A stretch of 5,712 bases of DNA from a bacterium. GTDB lineage: Bacteria > JAMORN01. Location: positions 1 through 5,712 of the forward strand of contig JAMORN010000175.1 of the NCBI GenBank assembly GCA_027063545.1, read 5' to 3'. The notes under the pieces are model-generated. The model saw only the letters and a list, made by a program, of their open reading frames with translations, did no database searches and was not told the origin of the DNA. Positions 1 through 5,552 of this stretch are shown piece by piece (position 1 is the stretch's first letter; the number at the start of each line of letters is the position of its first letter). Made by a program: the position numbers and the translations under genes.

Positions 1-240
1 ATTTCATTACAGATGGAATTTACTACAAAAAAATCTTTAAGTAAAAAGGGAAGTATTCAGAGAGTTTTATTTTATAATAGAAATGAGAAAGGGCAAAATA
101 TTGGTAAAACAATGGATTATAAAAGTGTTATAGTAGAATCAGATGAAGATTTAACAGGTGAGATTTTAGATGTTTATATAAAGGACGCTTCAAGTTATGC
201 TTTAATTGGTGAGTTAACTTTAACCAAGGTTAATTTATAA
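1..240 (+). CDS. miaB: MiaB-like tRNA 2-methylthio-N6-adenosine synthase, C-terminal TRAM end (5' truncated)
   Basis: The reading frame is open from base 1, so this is the last 79 residues of a gene that begins outside the window; the ATG at 13 is internal. The visible part matches the TRAM RNA-binding domain that closes MiaB-type radical-SAM methylthiotransferases: a 'SLQ' element, then a 'VLFYNR' strand, a 'GKTMDYKSVIVES' stretch (MiaB family: GRT...VxF) and a closing 'LTGEILDVYIKDASSYALIGEL' segment (split here as the β-strands LTGEILDVYI and ALIGEL). MiaB adds the methylthio group to i6A37 of tRNAs reading U-starting codons. The catalytic radical-SAM and Fe-S cysteines lie upstream and cannot be checked. 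The MiaB-like ending favours MiaB over RimO or MtaB, but the paralogue is not certain from the TRAM domain alone. The next gene starts 12 bases after the stop, so it is probably co-transcribed. Confidence 0.75.
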   Translation: MSLQMEFTTKKSLSKKGSIQRVLFYNRNEKGQNIGKTMDYKSVIVESDEDLTGEILDVYIKDASSYALIGELTLTKVNL

Positions 241-252
241 GGAGGTTTAGAT

Positions 253-576
253 ATGAAATATATTAAGTATATTTTAGGATTAATTTTAATACTTTTTGTT
301 TTAATATTTTTAATACAAAATGTATTTGTGGATCAAGGAAATATATATAGTTTTATAGAGGTAAAATTTTTAAGCTTTGCTGTTGTAATGCCTATAATTG
401 TACTTTTATTTTTAAGTTTTCTTTTGGGTCTATTTGTTGGAATAATATGGATGTCAAAGACAATTTTTTATTTAAAAAGAGAAGTAAATAGCAAACAAAA
501 AGAAATTGAGAAATTAGAAAAAACAATAAGAGATATGAAAAATATAAATATAGAAGACAATAGTAATGAGGAATAA
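253..576 (+). CDS. LapA/DUF1049-like inner-membrane protein
   Basis: A 107-residue protein with two hydrophobic helices (about residues 4-21 and 42-66) and a charged, coiled-coil-like cytoplasmic tail (about 68-98) ending in acidic and polar residues. The 'FLIQN' just after helix 1 and the Gly-rich 'FLLGLFVGIIW' of helix 2 are typical of the LapA domain (DUF1049). In Escherichia coli LapA partners the TPR protein LapB, and the pair, with FtsH, tunes LpxC and hence lipopolysaccharide synthesis. The ATG at 253 is preceded by AAGGAGG (239-245), a near-ideal ribosome binding site. The following gene encodes a TPR/zinc-ribbon protein, which strengthens the family call. Function in this organism is inferred; the family is broad and short, so distant resemblance alone is not proof. 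I leave the symbol empty for that reason. Confidence 0.7.
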   Translation: MKYIKYILGLILILFVLIFLIQNVFVDQGNIYSFIEVKFLSFAVVMPIIVLLFLSFLLGLFVGIIWMSKTIFYLKREVNSKQKEIEKLEKTIRDMKNINIEDNSNEE

Positions 577-593
577 TATAGGGAGGTTATAGT

Positions 594-1724
594 ATGTTTG
601 AAGACCTTTTATCTCTTTTTATAAAAAAGAGTAAAGCTCGGTTAAAGGAAGACAAAGGAACTGAGGATATATCTAGACTATCTAAAGAAGAAATTTTACA
701 ACTAGGAATAAAAGAATTTGTTTTAGGTAGAATAGGGAGAGCAGAAAAATATTTTAAAGCTTATTTAAAGCAAGAGGATAACAATCTTGTATATTATCTT
801 ATTTCTGAGATTTATAGAAATAAAGGGGATTATGAGAGAAGTTTTAATATATACCAACAAATTATTTATTCTACAGAAGTAGATGTAGAGATTTATTATA
901 ATAGTATTTTAGGTATGATTAAAGTATATCCAAGTATCAAGAGTGATTTAAAAAAAGATAATTTAATAAAAATATTAAAGGGATTACCAGAGTATATAAA
1001 GAATGTAGTATTAAGAGAAAAAATTTTGAGAGTTTTATTAGAAAATAGACTTTATGAAGAGTCTGTAATTTTACTTAAATATGATAAAGAATTAAGAAAA
1101 TATATAAATATAGATGAGAATTATATAGAATTGTTAAGGGCTATATACTTATATGAAGATAAAGATTTAGACAAGAGTATGGAAATTTTGAATAAAATAG
1201 AAAATAAGATTTCAGAAGAGTATAGAAAGTATGTGTTTTATTATTTAGGATTGATTTATTATAAGAAAGGAGAAAAGGAAGAGAGTTTTAGATATTTAAA
1301 AGATGTAATGAAATGGTTTCCTGAATCTTATAAATTGTATTCAGATTTACTTTATGAATTGGGAAAATTTGAAGAGATAGGAAGGTTTATACATAATATT
1401 TTAGAAAATAAAGAAAATGGAGAATTAGAATATTATATAGCTTTAGATTATAAAAGTAAATTGGGAAGCATTGATGATATTTCTGATAAAGTAGAAAGTT
1501 TTATTTTAGACAATAATTTAAATAGATATAAATTAGTTTATAAATATATTAAAATATTAAATGACCAGAAAAAATATGATAAATTAGATAATTTCTTAAA
1601 ACAGCTTTCATCAAAGGTTATTACTCCATCAATAAATACATGGACTTGTAATAATTGTGGGTATGAGAATTCGCTATCTTTTGATTTTTGTAAGGTGTGT
1701 GGTACTAAAAGAGAAAAAAAATGA
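594..1724 (+). CDS. TPR protein with C-terminal four-cysteine zinc ribbon (LapB-like layout)
   Basis: A 376-residue, apparently soluble protein made almost entirely of helical repeats. TPR-like units are clearest around residues 35-92 ('GRIGRAEKYFKAYL', then 'KGDYERSFNIYQQI') and 190-250 ('LDKSMEILNKI', then 'KGEKEESFRYLKDV'). The last 26 residues hold Cys352-x2-Cys355 and Cys366-x2-Cys369, a zinc-ribbon/rubredoxin-like knuckle. E. coli LapB has the same order, TPRs then a C-terminal rubredoxin-type metal site, and the gene just upstream is LapA-like. Unlike E. coli LapB there is no N-terminal membrane helix; the N-terminus 'MFEDLLSLFIKK' is at most a short amphipathic helix. Membrane attachment could come through the LapA-like partner. 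The start has GGGAGG at 581-586. The stop overlaps the next ATG (ATGA). A LapB-equivalent role is inference; a generic TPR scaffold with a zinc ribbon is the alternative. Confidence 0.7.
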   Translation: MFEDLLSLFIKKSKARLKEDKGTEDISRLSKEEILQLGIKEFVLGRIGRAEKYFKAYLKQEDNNLVYYLISEIYRNKGDYERSFNIYQQIIYSTEVDVEIYYNSILGMIKVYPSIKSDLKKDNLIKILKGLPEYIKNVVLREKILRVLLENRLYEESVILLKYDKELRKYINIDENYIELLRAIYLYEDKDLDKSMEILNKIENKISEEYRKYVFYYLGLIYYKKGEKEESFRYLKDVMKWFPESYKLYSDLLYELGKFEEIGRFIHNILENKENGELEYYIALDYKSKLGSIDDISDKVESFILDNNLNRYKLVYKYIKILNDQKKYDKLDNFLKQLSSKVITPSINTWTCNNCGYENSLSFDFCKVCGTKREKK

Positions 1725-2557
1725 AAAGATTGATTTTTTATATATCTATTATTTTATGTCTTTTTTTTGAGGTAGTTAGTATTTGGGCAGAATCGAAAGA
1801 TATAAAGAAAATTTTAGATAAAGGTGATTATTATTATAGTTTAGGTAATTATAATAAGGCTTTAAAATATTATAAAAATATTATTGAACAAAAAAATATA
1901 GATAATATATACACATCAAAATATTTATATACTCTCTTATTATTAAAGAAGGATAGTATATACCTTAAGTATGTTGAAGAAAAATTAGATGGGTTAGATA
2001 GTTTATATTTTTTGAGTCTTCTATGGATAAAACAATCTAAATATAAAAATATTACACAATTGGAATTACTCTCAGATAGTAATTCTATAAATTCATATAC
2101 TTTTGCTAAATTACTTTTTTTAAAAATTGAAGCATATAGAATGTTAAATAGAAATTCTGAAGCTATTAAACTTGCCAAGGAATATGTGAAACTCTATCCA
2201 TTTTCTATAGAGTCAATAAGATTATGTCAATATTTTCCCGTATTGACAGAAATTAAAAAAGCTAAAACAGATAAGCAATTAATTATTTCTAAAAAAACTA
2301 ATAAAAGAAAAATTTATTATATATATCAATTTGGAATGTTTGCCAAACAAGAGAATGCTCAACGATTTTTAGTATATCTAGTTAGTAAATATCCTGGAAT
2401 TAAATTCTATATAAGAGAGAAAAAAAGAAATGGAAAAAAAGTATATATAGTTACCAGTAAAAGATTTAAAAGTAAAAAGGAAGCTAAAAAATACTATGAT
2501 AAAGTTTTAAGCAAAAAAATAAAAGAAAAAATGTTTTTGACCTTTTATTATGAATAA
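1721..2557 (+). CDS. Exported TPR protein with C-terminal SPOR-like domain
   Basis: A 278-residue protein with an N-terminal signal peptide (basic 'MKR', hydrophobic to about residue 20, plausible cleavage after 'IWA' at 23). TPR-like helices follow: residues about 27-58 ('KGDYYYSLGNYNKALKYYK') and about 126-160 ('RMLNRNSEAIKLAKEYVKLYP'). Residues about 197-278 look like a SPOR domain: 'YYIYQFGMFAKQENAQRFL', then 'VYIVTSKRFKSKKEAKKYY', matching the family pattern of two strand-helix halves with 'F..xxxA' motifs. SPOR domains bind peptidoglycan strands lacking stem peptides, typically at division sites. The ATG overlaps the previous stop by four bases (ATGA) and has only an A-rich stretch upstream with no clear ribosome binding site, so translation is probably coupled. 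The following lipoprotein hydrolase overlaps by 8 bases. The protein is very Lys/Tyr-rich. The SPOR call rests on pattern, not on strict sequence identity. Confidence 0.7.
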   Translation: MKRLIFYISIILCLFFEVVSIWAESKDIKKILDKGDYYYSLGNYNKALKYYKNIIEQKNIDNIYTSKYLYTLLLLKKDSIYLKYVEEKLDGLDSLYFLSLLWIKQSKYKNITQLELLSDSNSINSYTFAKLLFLKIEAYRMLNRNSEAIKLAKEYVKLYPFSIESIRLCQYFPVLTEIKKAKTDKQLIISKKTNKRKIYYIYQFGMFAKQENAQRFLVYLVSKYPGIKFYIREKKRNGKKVYIVTSKRFKSKKEAKKYYDKVLSKKIKEKMFLTFYYE

Positions 2558-3053
2558 ATTAAAAAAAATTATTTTTCTTCTTAATATATTTCTTTTTTTT
2601 GTATTTAGTTGTTCTTCTAATATTATTTATAGATCTGATATATATAAAAATAGAGGAATAATTCTCTCAAAAAATTATAATGTAGAGTGTAGAAAAAAAG
2701 TAGTGAATACAGCTAGAAAATATATAGGAGTAAGGTATAAATACGGAGGGAGTACTTCAAAGGGTTTTGATTGTTCAGGTTTTGTTTATAAAGTATATTT
2801 GAATGCTTGTAGGATAAAATTGCCTAGAACAGCTCATGAACAAGCAAAATATGTTAAAAAAACAAGAAGTCCTAAAGAAGGGGATCTTGTATTTTTCAAA
2901 ATAAATAGCTTCTGGAAAATAGATCATGTTGGTATCTATATAGGTGATGGAAAATTTATACATGCCTCCTCATCAAAAGGTGTTACAATTTCAAATTTAA
3001 GTAGTCCATATTATAAAAAACATTTAATGTTTTTTGGAACGGTATTTAAATAA
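2550..3053 (+). CDS. NlpC/P60 family lipoprotein, probable peptidoglycan endopeptidase
   Basis: A 167-residue protein with a lipoprotein signal: hydrophobic residues 7-19, then 'VFSC' with the lipidated Cys at 21. Phe at the -2 position is unusual for a lipobox; Ser at +2 would fit outer-membrane sorting by the E. coli rule. Residues about 47-167 form an NlpC/P60 domain with the family's 'YKYGGSTSKGFDCSGFV' core: nucleophile Cys75, His126 in 'DHVGIYIGDGKFIHA' and a third catalytic His138, so the triad is intact. 'LPRTAHEQ' and 'EGDLVFF' are further family marks. Such enzymes usually cut γ-D-Glu-diaminopimelate bonds in stem peptides; the domain length is as expected. The start overlaps the preceding SPOR gene by 8 bases and has no visible ribosome binding site, implying translational coupling and a possible working partnership. 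Substrate specificity is not shown by the sequence. Confidence 0.9.
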   Translation: MNKLKKIIFLLNIFLFFVFSCSSNIIYRSDIYKNRGIILSKNYNVECRKKVVNTARKYIGVRYKYGGSTSKGFDCSGFVYKVYLNACRIKLPRTAHEQAKYVKKTRSPKEGDLVFFKINSFWKIDHVGIYIGDGKFIHASSSKGVTISNLSSPYYKKHLMFFGTVFK

Positions 3054-3060
3054 GATATTT

Positions 3061-3068
3061 AAGGAGGG
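3061..3068 (+). promoter_or_regulatory. Ribosome binding site fixing the pheA start
   Basis: AAGGAGGG lies 4 bases before the ATG at 3073. It decides in favour of that start over an in-frame TTG at 3034, which lies inside the preceding gene and would add 13 residues not seen before the conserved N-terminal strand of the family. Confidence 0.8.
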
Positions 3069-3072
3069 AAAT

Positions 3073-3909
3073 ATGATTGTTGGATTTCAAGGGGAGAAAG
3101 GGGCTTATTCAGAAAAGGCTGCTAAAAAATATTTTGAATATAAAAGTATTGTTTTAAAAAATTTTGAAACTTTTAGAGATATATTTGAAGCTTTAAAACG
3201 GAATGAAATAGAATATGCTGTAATCCCAATAGAAAATTCCTTAGCAGGGAGTGTCCACGAGAATTATGATTTGATGCTAGAATATAAATATCATATTATA
3301 GGAGAGGAGATTATAAGAATAAACCATAATTTAATAGGAATAAAAGGTGCAAAATTAAAGGATATTAAGGAGGTATATTCTCATCCACAGGCATTATCTC
3401 AATGCAGTAATTTTTTTAAAAAACATAAAAATATAAAGAAAATACCTTTTTATGATACTGCTGGTGCAGTAAAGATGGTAAAAGAGTTAAACGATAAGAC
3501 TAAAGCAGCAATAGCTTCAGAGCAAGCTGCAATAGATTATGATATGGAAATTTTAGCTTCTTCCATAGAAAATGATAAAAATAATTATACTAGATTTCTT
3601 ATAATAACTAAACAGGGATTGAAGAATTTAAAAAAAGAAGAAGGTGTGGTATATAAGACTTCAATCGTGTTTTCTTTAAAAAGTATTCCTGGAGCATTAT
3701 TTAAAAGTCTTTCAGTTTTTGCTCTTAGAGAAATAAATTTATTAAAGATAGAATCCCGTCCTTTAATTGGAACGCCTTGGAAGTACTTATTTTACCTAGA
3801 TTTTGAGGGATTTTATAAAGATAAATTAATAAAAAGAGCATTAAATAATTTATCTGAAGTTGCAGAGAATATTTATATCTTTGGTTCCTACAAAAAGAAA
3901 AATTTTTAA
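3073..3909 (+). CDS. pheA: Prephenate dehydratase (PDT domain plus ACT regulatory domain)
   Basis: A 278-residue stand-alone prephenate dehydratase, the usual length for the monofunctional form. It decarboxylates and dehydrates prephenate to phenylpyruvate, the precursor of phenylalanine, in the cytoplasm. Family marks in order: 'VGFQGEKGAYSEKAA' at the N-terminus, 'IPIENSLAGSVHENYD' (51-66), 'SHPQALSQC' (103-111), 'DTAGAV' (128-133), 'AAIASEQAA' (145-153) and the catalytic 'TRF' (173-175). The ACT domain follows from about 194, with 'PGALF' (206-210) and 'ESRP' (227-230), the motifs that form the phenylalanine feedback site. There is no N-terminal chorismate mutase domain in the visible protein. 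Arogenate dehydratase activity cannot be excluded by eye. It sits 19 bases after the NlpC/P60 gene and is probably the last gene of the operon; the link to envelope genes has no evident functional reason. Confidence 0.95.
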   Translation: MIVGFQGEKGAYSEKAAKKYFEYKSIVLKNFETFRDIFEALKRNEIEYAVIPIENSLAGSVHENYDLMLEYKYHIIGEEIIRINHNLIGIKGAKLKDIKEVYSHPQALSQCSNFFKKHKNIKKIPFYDTAGAVKMVKELNDKTKAAIASEQAAIDYDMEILASSIENDKNNYTRFLIITKQGLKNLKKEEGVVYKTSIVFSLKSIPGALFKSLSVFALREINLLKIESRPLIGTPWKYLFYLDFEGFYKDKLIKRALNNLSEVAENIYIFGSYKKKNF

Positions 3910-3934
3910 CCTATTTTTTTATTTGACTAATAGG
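3910..3934. repeat. Inverted repeat just after the pheA stop
   Basis: CCTATT (3910-3915) and AATAGG (3929-3934) form a perfect 6-base inverted repeat with a 13-base loop. It is followed by a run of ten A (3936-3945), not T, so it lacks the U tract of an intrinsic terminator on the + strand. An alternative all-A/T pairing of 3912-3920 with 3939-3947, followed by T-rich bases, could act as a weak terminator. The location between two probable transcription units makes a termination role possible but unproven. Confidence 0.3.
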
Positions 3935-3962
3935 CAAAAAAAAAATATTTTCTTTATATAAT
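3923..3962 (+). promoter_or_regulatory. Candidate σ70-type promoter for the β-helix/OmpA gene
   Basis: TTGACT (3923-3928) is followed after 17 bases by TATTTT (3946-3951), a good -35 with a fair -10. A consensus TATAAT lies at 3957-3962 but has no recognisable -35 at the usual distance. Either box would start RNA at about 3958-3970, leaving a leader of roughly 45-60 bases before the ATG at 4017. In such A+T-rich DNA -10-like boxes arise often by chance; the position in the only intergenic gap is the main support. Confidence 0.45.
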
Positions 3963-3967
3963 TTTGT

Positions 3968-3979
3968 TTAAACGTTTAA
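3968..3979. promoter_or_regulatory. 12-base perfect palindrome, possible operator
   Basis: TTAAACGTTTAA is a perfect palindrome with a central CG, starting 6 bases after the TATAAT box and therefore at or near the likely transcription start. LacI/GalR-family regulators bind palindromes with a central CG flanked by A/T half-sites, so this could be such an operator. No regulator gene is present in the window, and a chance palindrome of this size in a 107-base A+T-rich gap is not negligible. Confidence 0.3.
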
Positions 3980-4005
3980 TTTGAACATATAAAACTTTCT
4001 ATATA

Positions 4006-4010
4006 GAGGG
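4006..4010 (+). promoter_or_regulatory. Ribosome binding site of the β-helix/OmpA gene
   Basis: GAGGG lies 6 bases before the ATG at 4017, a standard spacing. The same motif type precedes the next gene, in contrast to the coupled, site-less starts at 1721 and 2550. Confidence 0.7.
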
Positions 4011-4016
4011 TTAAGT

Positions 4017-5537
4017 ATGAGGGAAAAATTTAGAGTTTATAACATATTAATAATTTTTGTGTTAATTATGAATACCATATTATATTCTAAAACAATAGTT
4101 GTTCCAGATAAATATCCAAAAATTTCTATAGCATTAAACAATGCAGAGCCAGGAGATACTATTTTTGTGAGAGCTGGGGTTTATAAAGAGAATATAGTTT
4201 TAGTAGATGAAGTAGTATTGATAGGAGAAGATAAATATACAACAATTATAGATGGTGGCAGAAAGACTTATACTGTAAAAGGAGCTGATTATGCTTATAT
4301 TGGAGGATTTACTATTAAAGGAGGTTATGGAGCAGGTATCTTATGTGAAAATACTTCTCCAATTATAGAGAATAATATTATAAAAGATAATCGTGGTGCT
4401 GGTATTATGGCTGTTTTATCTTTGCCAATGATTAGGAATAATATAATATATGGAAATGAGTGGACAGGTATATATTTAGAAGCTGCTAAATCTCTAGATA
4501 CTAAAATAGACCATAATGTTATAGTAGAAAATGGATATCATGGAATATATTGTGGTGATGAGAGTAATGTTTTAATTACTAATAATATCATATATAAAAA
4601 TAAAGGTTTTGGAGTTTTTCTTGATGAAACAAGTAAAAAGACAAGATTAGAATATAATGATATTTATGCGAATTTAATGGAAGTATCAAAAGGATATATA
4701 GTAAGTGCTACAAATATAAATAAGGATCCTCTTTTTAAAGATGATAAAACTTTTGAAATAAAGGAATTATCTCCTTGTAAAAAAACAGGAGAAGATGGAA
4801 CTGATATAGGACTAGATTATAATATGTCCACTTCTTTACCTTCTATGAATCAATTAGCATATCAAAGTAAAGAAGGAGATGCTGATGGAGATGGAATTGC
4901 TGATACATTGGATAATTGTCCAAATTTATCTGAAGATAAAGATGGGTATGAAGATAATGATGGATGTCCTGATAAAGATAATGATGATGATGGAATTTTA
5001 GATGATAAAGATTTATGTAAAAATGAGGCAGAGGATTTAGATAATTTTGAAGATAATGATGGATGCCCTGATTTAGATAACGATGGAGATGGTATTTTAG
5101 ATACAGAGGATAAATGCCCCAATGATGTAGAAACTTTTAATGATTATAAAGATTATGATGGATGTCCAGATACAATTCCAAAGAAATTTCCTAAAAAATT
5201 AGTTTTACCTGGAATAAAATTTGAACCGGGTAGTGCAAAGCTTTTACCAGAATCATATATAATATTAGATGATGTAGCTAAACAATTAAAGAGATTTCCT
5301 AACGTTATTGTTGAAATAGGGGGTCATACTGATAATACAGGATCAAGAAGGGCAAATATGAGATTGTCTTTGGAAAGGGCAAAGGCTGTAAAAAGATATT
5401 TAGTTAAAAAATGGAAGATAAATCCGAGAAGATTAAAAGTTAAAGGATATGGTCCAGATTTTCCAGTTGCAGATAATTCAACAGAAGAAGGTAGAGCTCA
5501 AAATAGAAGAATAGAGTTTAAAGTATTAAAATATTAA
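4017..5537 (+). CDS. Exported β-helix / TSP3-repeat / OmpA-domain protein
   Basis: A 506-residue protein with three modules. A signal peptide covers residues 1 to about 24. Residues about 25-270 are a right-handed parallel β-helix of the NosD/DUF1565 type: 'VVPDKYPKISIAL' and 'GDTIFVRAGVY' open it, then rungs of about 21-26 residues with 'IIENNII', 'MIRNNII', 'IDHNVI', 'LITNNII' and 'LEYNDI', closing with 'DPLF' and 'LSPC'. Residues 288-385 are three Asp-rich TSP3 calcium-binding units. Residues about 395-506 are an OmpA C-terminal domain with Asp439 in 'GHTDNTG' and Arg454 in 'LSLERA', the pair that grips diaminopimelate in OmpA proteins; the spacing of 15 residues matches. So the C-terminus should bind peptidoglycan, and the β-helix may bind a glycan or act as a structural unit. 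No OmpA β-barrel is present, so outer-membrane insertion is not indicated. Substrate of the β-helix is unknown. Confidence 0.9.
   Translation: MREKFRVYNILIIFVLIMNTILYSKTIVVPDKYPKISIALNNAEPGDTIFVRAGVYKENIVLVDEVVLIGEDKYTTIIDGGRKTYTVKGADYAYIGGFTIKGGYGAGILCENTSPIIENNIIKDNRGAGIMAVLSLPMIRNNIIYGNEWTGIYLEAAKSLDTKIDHNVIVENGYHGIYCGDESNVLITNNIIYKNKGFGVFLDETSKKTRLEYNDIYANLMEVSKGYIVSATNINKDPLFKDDKTFEIKELSPCKKTGEDGTDIGLDYNMSTSLPSMNQLAYQSKEGDADGDGIADTLDNCPNLSEDKDGYEDNDGCPDKDNDDDGILDDKDLCKNEAEDLDNFEDNDGCPDLDNDGDGILDTEDKCPNDVETFNDYKDYDGCPDTIPKKFPKKLVLPGIKFEPGSAKLLPESYIILDDVAKQLKRFPNVIVEIGGHTDNTGSRRANMRLSLERAKAVKRYLVKKWKINPRRLKVKGYGPDFPVADNSTEEGRAQNRRIEFKVLKY
4878..5171 (+). repeat. Three tandem 33-residue TSP3 (calcium-binding) units
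   Basis: This lies inside the β-helix/OmpA gene and encodes residues 288-385. Each 33-residue (99-base) unit has the form 'D-D-DGI-D--D-C' followed by 'DNDGCPD'. Six cysteines at 301, 317, 334, 350, 367 and 383 alternate at spacings of 16 and 17. The DNA repeats too: GAAGATAATGATGGATG occurs at 4950 and again exactly 99 bases later at 5049. TSP3 repeats fold around calcium ions and make stiff linkers between domains. Unit 3 is the most diverged in its second half ('NDYKDYDGCPD'). Confidence 0.9.
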
Positions 5538-5538
5538 A

Positions 5539-5543
5539 GAGGG
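5539..5543 (+). promoter_or_regulatory. Ribosome binding site of the last gene
   Basis: GAGGG lies 9 bases before the ATG at 5553. A second GAGGG at 5546-5550 is only 2 bases from the ATG, too close for normal use. The upstream copy is the likelier site. Confidence 0.5.
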
Positions 5544-5552
5544 TAGAGGGAT

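Noticed and set aside
13-15. ATG as a true start of a small 75-residue protein
   Set aside because: The frame is open upstream to base 1, no ribosome binding site is seen, and the protein is the TRAM end of a MiaB-like enzyme.
1870-2178. Minus-strand open frame of 102 codons
   Set aside because: It lies fully inside the SPOR gene, whose signal peptide and domains are clear, and it has no recognisable motif of its own.
2775-2963. Minus-strand open frame of 62 codons
   Set aside because: It is antisense to the conserved catalytic core of the NlpC/P60 gene.
3034-3072. Upstream TTG start for prephenate dehydratase
   Set aside because: It overlaps the preceding gene, lacks a ribosome binding site, and a strong AAGGAGGG precedes the ATG at 3073, which gives the normal family N-terminus.
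3912-3955. Intrinsic terminator after pheA
   Set aside because: The only pairing followed by T-rich bases is entirely A/T, and the stem with G-C pairs is followed by A, so a standard terminator is not supported; kept only as an inverted repeat.
3998-4007. TCTATATAGA palindrome just before the β-helix gene
   Set aside because: A 10-base, mostly A/T palindrome overlapping the ribosome binding site is easily expected by chance in this composition.
4862-5122. Minus-strand open frame of 86 codons rich in Ser, Pro and Leu
   Set aside because: It is the antisense shadow of the Asp-codon-rich TSP3 repeats; its low-complexity composition follows from GAT/GAA codons read backwards.
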